A DNA stretch of 64,000 bases, taken from Cyclobacteriaceae bacterium (GTDB lineage Bacteria > Bacteroidota > Bacteroidia > Cytophagales > Cyclobacteriaceae). The first letter of the stretch is position 1, and each line of letters opens with the position of its first letter. The DNA is taken from assembly GCA_016787645.1 (NCBI GenBank), contig JAEUUF010000015.1, positions 1 to 64,000 of the forward strand. Direction: 5' to 3'. Below the pieces are notes generated by a model that saw only the letters and a list, made by a program, of their open reading frames with translations, was not told the origin of the DNA and did no database searches. A program made the position numbers and the translations under genes. This document shows, piece by piece, positions 1-7,700 of the stretch.

Positions 1-1
1 G

Positions 2-32
2 TTTGTATATTTTTCTGATCCTGCTACCTTTG
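2..32 (+). promoter_or_regulatory. Promoter of the tRNA-Lys gene, Bacteroidota type
   Basis: TTTG at 2-5 and TACCTTTG at 25-32 are separated by 19 nt. This matches the Bacteroidota primary sigma consensus TTTG/N19-21/TAnnTTTG exactly. It would start a transcript near base 39, leaving an ~80-nt leader before the tRNA at 119. Confidence 0.7.
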
Positions 33-118
33 CGGGCTCAATTACGCAAAACAACGTTCCAACGCCAAAAGGAGTTGGGTTGAAGGGCGGAAATTGGGAG
101 GAATCCGGAAGGATTTTC

Positions 119-191
119 GATTCCGTAGCTCAGTTGGTAGAGCAATACACTTTTAATGTATGGGTCCTGGGTTCGAGTCCCAGCGGGATCA
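119..191 (+). tRNA. tRNA-Lys (anticodon UUU), island integration target
   Basis: The sequence folds as a full cloverleaf. The acceptor stem GATTCCG (119-125) pairs with CGGGATC (184-190) with one G-U pair, and A191 is the discriminator base. The anticodon stem is ATACA/TGTAT around loop CTTTTAA, with anticodon TTT at 152-154, and the T arm carries GGTTCGAGTCC. CCA is not encoded. The last 13 bases lie inside the 14-bp direct repeat that also occurs at 31038-31051, so the island entered here and rebuilt the tRNA 3' end. Confidence 0.95.
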
Positions 192-192
192 C
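179..192. other. attL core (14-bp direct repeat copy 1)
   Basis: CCCAGCGGGATCAC, identical to 31038-31051. It covers the 3' strand of the tRNA-Lys acceptor stem plus the first bases downstream. The bases on the outer sides of the two copies differ, so 14 bp is the full match. Confidence 0.88.
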
Positions 193-199
193 AACAGAT

Positions 200-228
200 G
201 GCCTCGGAGATATTCTCCGGGGCCTTTT
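200..228 (+). terminator. Rho-independent terminator after tRNA-Lys
   Basis: An 11-bp stem (GGCCTCGGAGA, 200-210, with TCTCCGGGGCC, 214-224, one G-U pair) and a 3-nt loop are followed by TTTT. It lies just inside the island, so the element appears to bring a replacement terminator for the tRNA transcript. Confidence 0.8.
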
Positions 229-417
229 CTTTTATCGGGTCCAGTGAAAGGTCAAGTGCCAATATCTTCGGGACTACTTTCTGAATATCAAGACTATACA
301 ACTATATTCCACTTATGGGGAGTGAGCCCGACATTTCACTTAACACCGCTTTAACACCAAAAAAAATAAAGCGGAATTAAACCAACAAGTGCAAAAGTTC
401 AGCAAATCAGAAAGGTC

Positions 418-461
418 GATTTAAATACCTCCTTCATCCTTCTGAATCGCCATTACTTTTC
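418..461 (+). promoter_or_regulatory. AAATACC-type promoter 1 (upstream of HTH gene)
   Basis: GATTTAAATACCTCC (418-432) is followed by TACTTTTC (454-461), a one-mismatch TAnnTTTG box. The distance from the first base of AAATACC to the last four bases of the -7 box is 35 nt, the same as at 797 and 30876. The start codon of the HTH gene is at 480. Confidence 0.55.
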
Positions 462-479
462 TGACAAATTCAGAGGACC

Positions 480-794
480 ATGAACGCGGGCATTTCAGAA
501 GATCAAATCATAAAAGTTGCACTTCGTAAAATACTTCAGGACGATTTTACCGAGATCAAAGAAGAACTGAGACTACTCAGGCAAGAAGTAACTGACTTAA
601 TTAACAATACTCGTCAGAATGAATTACTAACCATGGATGAACTTTGTGCAGTACTAAAATTGTCCAGGCCATCCGTGAACAAATTGATTCATGAAAAGAA
701 AAAGATCAAGCCCGTGCAGCTCCTCGATCAGGACTTCCGGTTCAAACGATCCGATGTTGATGAAATGATTCGGAATTCCTACAAAGAGGTTTAA
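480..794 (+). CDS. Excisionase-like helix-turn-helix DNA-binding protein
   Basis: A 104-aa protein. An N-terminal helical, probably coiled-coil part (about residues 10-45) precedes a winged-helix/MerR-type excisionase domain (about 50-100). That domain has the sequence LTMDELCAVLKLS followed by RPSVNKLI, and ends in a wing containing FRFKRSDVDEMI, the usual pattern of HTH_17/Xis-like proteins in Bacteroidota integrative elements. It is the first gene inside attL, opposite the integrase at the other end, so a role as recombination directionality factor or element regulator is likely. That role is inferred from position and fold only. The promoter has the AAATACC box shared with the integrase. 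Confidence 0.8.
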   Translation: MNAGISEDQIIKVALRKILQDDFTEIKEELRLLRQEVTDLINNTRQNELLTMDELCAVLKLSRPSVNKLIHEKKKIKPVQLLDQDFRFKRSDVDEMIRNSYKEV

Positions 795-835
795 TTAAAT
801 ACCTCTTACCACCAGCACTAAGACCCAGACTTTTG
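791..835 (+). promoter_or_regulatory. AAATACC-type promoter 2 (upstream of the 862 gene)
   Basis: TTAATTAAATACCTC begins at 791 and overlaps the stop codon of the HTH gene. GACTTTTG, a near TAnnTTTG box, lies at 828-835. Spacing from AAATACC (797) to TTTG (832) is 35 nt. The next gene starts at 862. Confidence 0.55.
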
Positions 836-861
836 ACTTCATAAACTTAAACAAAAAAGTT

Positions 862-1446
862 ATGAAGCATTCAAGTTACAATCTCCCAAATTTTATCAAC
901 GTCATCTACAGGAAAGTAGAAAACAACTTGCGAGCTGAGACCATTGACCTTGCAAGATTTAACCAGTACTGTTTAGCGGTGTTGCTCTATTACCTAAAAC
1001 ATTATCGTGATAGTATTGTTGGTCTTCCCTTTTCACAAAATGATGACGCTACATTTCAACATCTATGCAAGGCTTGTCACTTCCGCGTTGCAGACGATGG
1101 CGAGGGCCTTGAACGAAAACTTTTGGTCGGACTAAGTCCAGAGCTTTTTGGAGATGCTGGTTTAGTATCCAGAATTCAATTGCTGGTCAACCACTTTGCT
1201 CAATATGAAGTTTTGAAAGACCATTCTCATAACTCTGACTTACTCAGAGGGGAATACGATACTGCATGTATCCATTTGGAAAGTCTGAGGAAGGAGTTCC
1301 GCTTATCTGCAAGGTTCAAGTACAACAAGTCGAAGCGTAAAGACAATCCCTTTTTTAAAGGAGGCGTTGAAGTCAACATCCCAGAGGAAATGATAATGCC
1401 GCCAAGCGAAGTCGCAGGGACAGAAGCTGCGGAGACCCAATCATAA
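862..1446 (+). CDS. Island protein of unknown function (194 aa)
   Basis: I do not recognise a domain. The protein looks soluble and mostly helical (for example SYNLPNFINVIYRKVEN near the start and two later helical stretches). It has a basic patch near residue 150 (FKYNKSKRKDN) and a C-terminal acidic, Ala/Glu-rich tail. It lies between the Xis-like gene and the DUF3987 primase-like gene and has its own AAATACC promoter, so a function in element maintenance or replication, rather than defence cargo, is the more likely guess. Confidence 0.65.
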   Translation: MKHSSYNLPNFINVIYRKVENNLRAETIDLARFNQYCLAVLLYYLKHYRDSIVGLPFSQNDDATFQHLCKACHFRVADDGEGLERKLLVGLSPELFGDAGLVSRIQLLVNHFAQYEVLKDHSHNSDLLRGEYDTACIHLESLRKEFRLSARFKYNKSKRKDNPFFKGGVEVNIPEEMIMPPSEVAGTEAAETQS

Positions 1447-1479
1447 GCTGTTGTTGAAGAACTAAACTAAAAAACGTCT

Positions 1480-1504
1480 AAGGTGGGGCATACGGCTCCA
1501 CCTT
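1480..1504 (+). terminator. Hairpin between the 862 gene and the DUF3987 gene
   Basis: AAGGTGG (1480-1486) pairs with CCACCTT (1498-1504), with a short inner GC/GGC pairing. There is only a weak T-run afterwards, so it may be an attenuator or a partial terminator. Confidence 0.45.
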
Positions 1505-1529
1505 TCAACTCTTTACCAAACGAAACGTC

Positions 1530-3431
1530 ATGAAAGAAATCGCACAGCTCCTTCTAAAGCTAAATATATCAACAACTGCATACAGTATTGTCAAAGAATC
1601 CGGAAAGATATTTCCCGCCCGCATCGATTCTGAAAATGCTCTCGACATCTTTGATCGAACGGAAATCATAGGGCTGGCGATCAATACAGGCCCGCCAGAC
1701 CTAAGAGCAATTCGGTTTACAAAACCTAACGCTCCCTTGATTGAAGAACTGTTTACAAACATAGGTCTCAATAAAGGCTACTCATGGGCGATTAAACGAG
1801 AGGATGACCTTACAATTATTCTTAGGATTCGAAATGCCCCGTACATACTTTCGCTCAATTCAAAATTTAAAAAGGACTTTGCTGAGTCAATGCGTACCAA
1901 TTCACAACACGAACTCAGTCATATCGTCATCGTGGATCAGTTCGGCAATCAATTGCTGACACCCTCACTTGACGAGCCTCCTTACAGTATTGAGTATGGA
2001 CAATTCCTACATGCTATATCTGAATTTGTTGATGTCGATAAATTGATCGAAGAAGAAGAGGAGAAACAGACGAAGAAACTTAGTAAAGAGGTAAGCGACC
2101 ATGTTGAGACACCGTTGCTACCCTATCGAATTTTTGATAAACTTCCTGAGTCCATTAAAAAGTATTCAAAGCAATTTAGTCTCGTGCGCGAGAAGGACAT
2201 TTCATTATTGTCACTGCTGGTGGTGCTTAGCAGCGTATTGCCAAACATCGTTAGCAGACACCGAAACAAGAAGATTTGGGCACATCTCTACTTGGTCGTC
2301 ACTGCTCCGCCAGCAAGCGGCAAAGGCGTTATCGCAGACTCCATAAGTGTTGTTCGAAAAATCGAAAAAGAATTTCGCGACACATTCGATCAGCAATTGA
2401 GAGAGTATAACATAGAATACAGCAGATATAAAAAGGGAGAAATAGACGAAGAACCTACAGCTCCAGTTTTGAAAACAATCCAGCTACCAACGGATACTTC
2501 ATTCATTGCCTTGTTCGAACAACTTGTTGCCAACGATGGTTCCGGCCTGATGCTGGAAACGGAGATTGACAGCTTCGTAAATGCCGGGAAGCAGGAATGG
2601 GGCAACTATTCAGTCCTCAATCGTAAGGCAACACATCACGAACCTCATCTCCTAGACCGTAAGGGATTTAAGAAACCGTTGTACTTGGCATCTCCGAAGA
2701 TCGCCATGGTTCTGGGTGGAACGAATGGACAGTTCTTTAGTTTATTCCGTTCTACGGAAGACGGTCTCTTTAGCCGATTCTTAATTTACTGCTACCAGCT
2801 AAAACAAATCGTATTACAGAACCCTTTTACGAATGACATGGGTGACTTCTTCGACACCGTTACAGAAGAGTTCGCTAATGAAGTACAGGCACTGTATACG
2901 CAATTAAGCCGATTGGAATCTGAGATAGAATTCCAGTGGACTGCCAAACAATCGAATAAGCTCTACAAGCATTTTGAAAAGCTTCTGTTAAGTGTGGGGG
3001 ACTTGTATGGTGAGAATTCAAATTCGGTAATCTTACGTCACATGCTTGCTGCTACTCGCCTCGGCATGGTGCTGTCTACCATTAGTGCTTATGAGAAAGG
3101 TACACTCTTTAGCAGTAGACACTTGAGTGCGAGTGATGATATCACCGATACCGTGATAGACATTGTAACCACTTGCTCTCAGCACAGCCTTCTAATGATG
3201 GCCAACATAGATGCCAACTCGAAGAACAAGCCTGTCGAAATGAAGAGCCACAACATGCTGCGGTTCCTAAACGCGCTACCGGAAGGACGATCATTCAAAA
3301 CAAAGGATGCGATCAAAATAGGTTTGTCAATAAGAGTGTCTGAACGTTCTGTTGGTGATTACTTGGCTTCGCTAAGCAAGTCCAAGCACTTGGAGCAAAC
3401 AGGATACGGAGAATACCGTAGGCTAAAGTAG
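1530..3431 (+). CDS. DUF3987 family primase/helicase-like ATPase
   Basis: A 633-aa protein. The C-terminal two thirds are a DUF3987-type P-loop ATPase. The Walker A motif is APPASGKG at residues 259-266 (K265), and a Walker-B-like stretch LMLETEIDSF follows near residue 340. Family-type segments around LVLSSVLPN, YLASPKIAMVLGGT and DGLFSRFLIY can also be read. The N-terminal ~180 residues probably correspond to the primase-like or BT4734-like module, but I cannot show its catalytic residues. Proteins of this family accompany integrases in Bacteroidota mobilizable elements and prophages, where they are thought to support replication of the excised form. There is no AAATACC promoter directly upstream. 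Confidence 0.8.
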   Translation: MKEIAQLLLKLNISTTAYSIVKESGKIFPARIDSENALDIFDRTEIIGLAINTGPPDLRAIRFTKPNAPLIEELFTNIGLNKGYSWAIKREDDLTIILRIRNAPYILSLNSKFKKDFAESMRTNSQHELSHIVIVDQFGNQLLTPSLDEPPYSIEYGQFLHAISEFVDVDKLIEEEEEKQTKKLSKEVSDHVETPLLPYRIFDKLPESIKKYSKQFSLVREKDISLLSLLVVLSSVLPNIVSRHRNKKIWAHLYLVVTAPPASGKGVIADSISVVRKIEKEFRDTFDQQLREYNIEYSRYKKGEIDEEPTAPVLKTIQLPTDTSFIALFEQLVANDGSGLMLETEIDSFVNAGKQEWGNYSVLNRKATHHEPHLLDRKGFKKPLYLASPKIAMVLGGTNGQFFSLFRSTEDGLFSRFLIYCYQLKQIVLQNPFTNDMGDFFDTVTEEFANEVQALYTQLSRLESEIEFQWTAKQSNKLYKHFEKLLLSVGDLYGENSNSVILRHMLAATRLGMVLSTISAYEKGTLFSSRHLSASDDITDTVIDIVTTCSQHSLLMMANIDANSKNKPVEMKSHNMLRFLNALPEGRSFKTKDAIKIGLSIRVSERSVGDYLASLSKSKHLEQTGYGEYRRLK

Positions 3432-3453
3432 CACAAGGTGGTGGAAGCAAAAA

Positions 3454-3543
3454 CCGGTGCAGGCCTCGCAGGGCTGCAGGCCTTTATGTTTGGCAGCGAA
3501 CGTGGCGTTCGGCAAGACAGCAAAGACTGCAAGTCTGCACCGG
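3454..3543. other. GC-rich multi-hairpin region (possible ncRNA or oriT-like site)
   Basis: Outer arms CCGGTGCAG (3454-3462) and CTGCACCGG (3535-3543) are a perfect 9-bp inverted repeat. Inside are three more helices: AGGCCT (3461-3466) with AGGCCT (3478-3483), extended by GCAG/CTGC; CGAACG (3497-3502) with CGTTCG (3506-3511); and AGACT (3524-3528) with AGTCT (3532-3536), which competes with the outer stem by two bases. The block is much more GC-rich than its neighbours. It lies directly after the DUF3987 gene, where an origin of transfer or replication would be plausible. Any open frame through it looks incidental. Confidence 0.55.
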
Positions 3544-3590
3544 CCCTCCTCGCCTTTGGTAGCCCCGCAGCCGGAAGAGCAATCACCGAA

Positions 3591-3634
3591 CCAATTAAAT
3601 ACCTAATTACCTCCCACTACTTATCACCAATTTG
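3591..3634 (+). promoter_or_regulatory. AAATACC-type promoter 3 (upstream of the 3677 gene)
   Basis: CCAATTAAATACCTAAT begins at 3591, and a second partial copy (AATTACCTCC) follows at 3605-3614. A degenerate -7 box ending in TTTG is at 3627-3634, 34 nt from the start of AAATACC. This is the weakest -7 of the set. Confidence 0.45.
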
Positions 3635-3676
3635 GCATTGCCTTGTTAACAAACAAACAATCAAGGAAACAATCAA

Positions 3677-4006
3677 ATGTATATTCCTCAAAGAATTCCC
3701 GCACCAACTTTTAGAGTAATGCTCATTCTAAACAACTATGTGTGCAAGCACAGAAGACCAATCGGTCATCGAACCGCAGCCAAATTATGCAACACCACCC
3801 CGCTGGCATTAATTGCCATTCTAAAACGTATCGGCAGAGATGCTGTTGCACTATGTACACCTTTTCTTGACGCATGGGTTGTCAATGAAGACACTGGCAG
3901 ACCTCATAAAAAATTCCTTCTCCAAAAAATTGAGCTTGGCTACACAGATGGTACAGTTGACTTCGATGAATTTTGGAGAAAAGAACTTAACCGGTTTTTT
4001 CACTAA
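3677..4006 (+). CDS. Small basic island protein, unknown (109 aa)
   Basis: No family recognised. The N-terminal half (RPIGHRTAAKLCNTTPLALIAILKRIGRD) could form a helix-turn-helix. The C-terminal half has the pattern GYTDGTVDFDEFWRKELNRF. It has an AAATACC promoter and lies just after the structured block at 3454-3543, so it may belong to the maintenance set. ATG at 3677 is the most 5' start after the promoter. Confidence 0.6.
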   Translation: MYIPQRIPAPTFRVMLILNNYVCKHRRPIGHRTAAKLCNTTPLALIAILKRIGRDAVALCTPFLDAWVVNEDTGRPHKKFLLQKIELGYTDGTVDFDEFWRKELNRFFH

Positions 4007-4065
4007 GTCAAAAATTTTAATCGGGTCGTTGGAATCCGCCAACGACCCATTCTATCAAGAAAATT

Positions 4066-4644
4066 ATGGAAGAAATAAAAATTGAAATAGCTGGTCGAAG
4101 CATCAACATTGCGACTGACTTCGACTTTAAAACAGAAAAAAATGTAATTGATCAATCGCTTTCCATCGTTGATGGCGAACTCAAATTACGCCTGTTCAAA
4201 AGCCTGGTGCCAATGCTTTCCAGCAAAGGATACTGGTATGCTTTAGGCAGGGTATATACCACTTGTAATTGTGTCGATAGTATTTCAATTACAGAAAAGA
4301 GACGACTTTTTTACGACTACCGTCCACACCGTGAATACCTCATGACCAGTGACGAAAGAAGATTTTTGGATGCCCGCGCTAAAAAAGTGACGCTTTATCG
4401 GGCAATGTCAATTAATGAACGAGAATCAGGAGAGTTTGGAATAAGCTGGACACTAAACAAAGCTGTGGCGGAATTCTATGCATACAAATACCAGGGATAT
4501 GAGCTACATCGTCAGGAAGAGGAAAGAGTGGTACACTCAGTCACAGCTGAGAAGGAAAATCTGATCGCGTACTTCAAGGGACGCAAAGAAAAGGAAGTCA
4601 TTTACGTTCATTTCTCGGATGGTAAACTGGATGAAATCTTTTAA
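4066..4644 (+). CDS. Unknown protein, possibly with an ADP-ribosyltransferase-like fold (192 aa)
   Basis: No firm family. The C-terminal half carries VTLYRAMS (about residue 109) followed by FGISWTLNKAVAEFYAYKY and later KEVIYVHFSDGK. The order 'YR...', then 'SWT...A..FA', then a late acidic strand resembles the arginine-to-active-site pattern of some ART-fold proteins encoded by mobile elements (R-S-E type). The final catalytic glutamate cannot be assigned with confidence. It is the last gene before the type ISP enzyme, in the same direction with a ~108-nt gap. It could also be a host-interaction or toxin-like gene. The function is speculative. Confidence 0.6.
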   Translation: MEEIKIEIAGRSINIATDFDFKTEKNVIDQSLSIVDGELKLRLFKSLVPMLSSKGYWYALGRVYTTCNCVDSISITEKRRLFYDYRPHREYLMTSDERRFLDARAKKVTLYRAMSINERESGEFGISWTLNKAVAEFYAYKYQGYELHRQEEERVVHSVTAEKENLIAYFKGRKEKEVIYVHFSDGKLDEIF

Positions 4645-4752
4645 TGAAGGGTAAAAGGCAACCGAAAACCGTTCAAATAGCCATAATTTGACCGGTTTAC
4701 TCTATATTTAACTGCAATTATTGCAACCTGGCTTTAACCCACCCGTTTCTCG

Positions 4753-7700
4753 ATGGCATTCCAAAAAGTTCTCGATAAGTATCGTAAAATATCTTTCTCC
4801 GAACGCGACAAAGGCGACCGTTTTGAACGGCTGATGCAAGCCTACTTGAAAACCGATCCTAAGTATGCGTACTTGTTCAAGAAAGTATGGTTATGGAACG
4901 AATTTCCAGGTCGCGAAGACCTGGGCGGTGGCGACACCGGTATCGATCTGGTAGCACTCACATATGACGGTGACTATTGGGCGATCCAATGCAAGTGCTA
5001 TCAAGAAAAAACGCTCATTGATAAACCTGCCGTTGATTCATTCCTATCAACATCCAGCAGAAAATTCAAAGCGGAAGGTAGGAGCGTGGGGTTCTCCAAT
5101 CGACTGTGGATTTCTACCACCAACAACTGGGGGCCGAATGCTACCGAGTCAATTAAGAATCAAAATCCGCCAGTAACACGGTTAAATCTTTTCGACCTTC
5201 AGGAAGCCCCTGTAGATTGGGTGAAACTTGATCAGGGGATTAGTGGTGAACAATCTCGGATAACAGATCGCGAACTACGACCGCATCAAACAGAGGCGTT
5301 GGAAAAAACGCACAAGCATTTCAAAAAATTCGATCGTGGTAAACTGATCATGGCTTGCGGTACCGGCAAGACTTTTAACTCTCTTCGAATTGCTGAACAC
5401 GAAACAAAAGGAAAAGGAAACATCTTGTTCCTGGTTCCTTCCATTGCCTTGCTCGGTCAAACACTTCGTGAGTGGACTGCTTTCGCCAAGGAACCGATCA
5501 ATGCTATTTGTATTTGTTCTGATCCGGAAGTTTCAAAAAAGAAAACGAAGAATGACGACAGTGATAACTTCAGTGTCGTTGATCTTGCGCTTCCAGCGTC
5601 TACCGATGTAAAAGACATCGTGAGTCAGTTTCAACACATCAAAAAGAATGGACACAAAGGCATGACCGTTGTGTTCTCCACTTATCAATCCATTGATGTT
5701 ATTTCAAAAGCGCAAAAGGCGCTGGAGAAATCAGACGTAGGTATCGAACAGTTTGATCTCGTCATTTGTGATGAGGCACACCGAACTACTGGTGTTACGA
5801 TTTCAGGTGAAGACGAATCGGCCTTCACCAAAGTACATGATAACAAGTTCCTGAAAGCAGCGAAACGGTTGTACATGACGGCCACTCCGCGTTTGTATAG
5901 CGATGATGCGAAGAGCAAAGCAGCACAAGCAGATGCTATTCTCTGTTCGATGGATGATGCAACAATGTTTGGTGAGGAGATTTACCGTATCGGATTCGGA
6001 GATGCAGTAGAGAAAAATTTACTCACAGATTATAAGGTATTAATCCTTACCCTCAGCGACAAAGATGTACCGCCTGCTGTACAGAAGATGATTGCCGATG
6101 AGAAAAGTGAAATTACCACTGATGATGCTTCTAAACTGATTGGCTGTATCAACGCACTTTCAAAGCAAATTCTTGGAGATCAGGGAATCATTAAAGACAG
6201 CGATCCGGAACCTATGCGAAAAGCAGTAGCATTCTGTCAAAGCATCGCTGTTTCAAGAAAGATCACTTCTATATTCAATACGGCAACCGATGCTTACATC
6301 AGTTCTCTACCAGAAGAAAAGAAGGAGCAAATGGTCTCAACAGGTTCCAAGCATATTGATGGAACGATGTCTGCACCACAACGCGATGAACTGCTGGGAT
6401 GGTTGAAACAAGATACCGAAGATGGTGAATGCCGAGTATTGACGAATGTACGCTGCCTGAGTGAAGGTGTGGATGTTCCTTCATTGGATGCTGTGATGTT
6501 TCTCTCTGCGAGAAATTCCCAGGTGGATGTTGTTCAGTCTGTTGGACGTGTGATGCGAAAAGCTCCTGGCAAGAAATATGGCTACATTATCATCCCCGTG
6601 GTTGTGCCTGCTAACGTAGAGCCAGACAAAGCATTAGATGATAATGAACGTTACAAAGTAGTTTGGACAGTGTTGAACGCACTTCGTGCACACGATGATC
6701 GCTTCAATGCTACTGTTAACAAAATAGAATTGAACCGGAGACGCCCATCACAAATTTTGGTGGGCAGACCGGAATACTCCTTCGACAATCACGGCTTGCC
6801 CGTGGTGGCAGACGAACAGGCTGGCTACGGTTCCAACAAAGACATCACGCAGCAGCTTGCCCTGCAGTTCGAGCAGCTACAAAACGTGGTCTTTGCCCGC
6901 ATGGTGCAGAAGGTGGGCGACAAACGCTACTGGGAACAGTGGGCGAAGAGCGTGGCCGAGATAGCCCAGCGACACGAGGAGAGAATTAACAGACTTATCA
7001 CTGAGAATAAGAAATACAAGCAAGCCTTTGAGAAATTCCTGACTGGACTTCAAAAGAACATCAATCCTAACATTACAGATAAGGATGCCATTGAAATGCT
7101 TTCACAGCATTTAGTTACTGCACCTGTGTTCGAGGCATTGTTCGAAGGATACTCTTTTGTGATGAACAATCCGATCTCTAAAGCTATGCAAAGCATGCTC
7201 GAACTATTAGAAGAGCAAGCTTTGGAAAAGGACACGCAATCACTTGAGAAATTCTATGCGAGTGTGCGTAAACGTGCAGAAGGAATAGACAACTCTGAAG
7301 GCAAGCAACGCATCATTCTGGAATTGTATGAAAAATATTTCAAGACAGCTCTACCTAAGATGGTGGATCGTCTTGGAATTGTGTACACACCTGTTGAAGT
7401 CGTTGACTTTATTGTTCATTCTGTAAATGATGTATTGAAGAAGGAATTCGGTCGAAACATTGGAGACGAGAATATTCACATTCTTGATCCATTCACAGGA
7501 ACTGGAACATTTGTAACCCGACTGATTCAAAGCGGACTGATTGATAAAAAGAATCTCGCACACAAATACAAGAATGAGATTCACGCCAATGAAATTGTTT
7601 TGCTTGCTTACTACATCGCTGCGGTTAACATTGAAAATGCTTATCACGATGCAATGGGCGAAACAGACTATTTGGCTTTCGAGGGAATCTGTTTGACTGA

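Noticed and set aside
3438-3719. 93-aa open frame after the DUF3987 gene
   Set aside because: It runs through the palindrome-rich block, overlaps the start of the better-supported 3677 gene, and its protein looks like translated hairpins.
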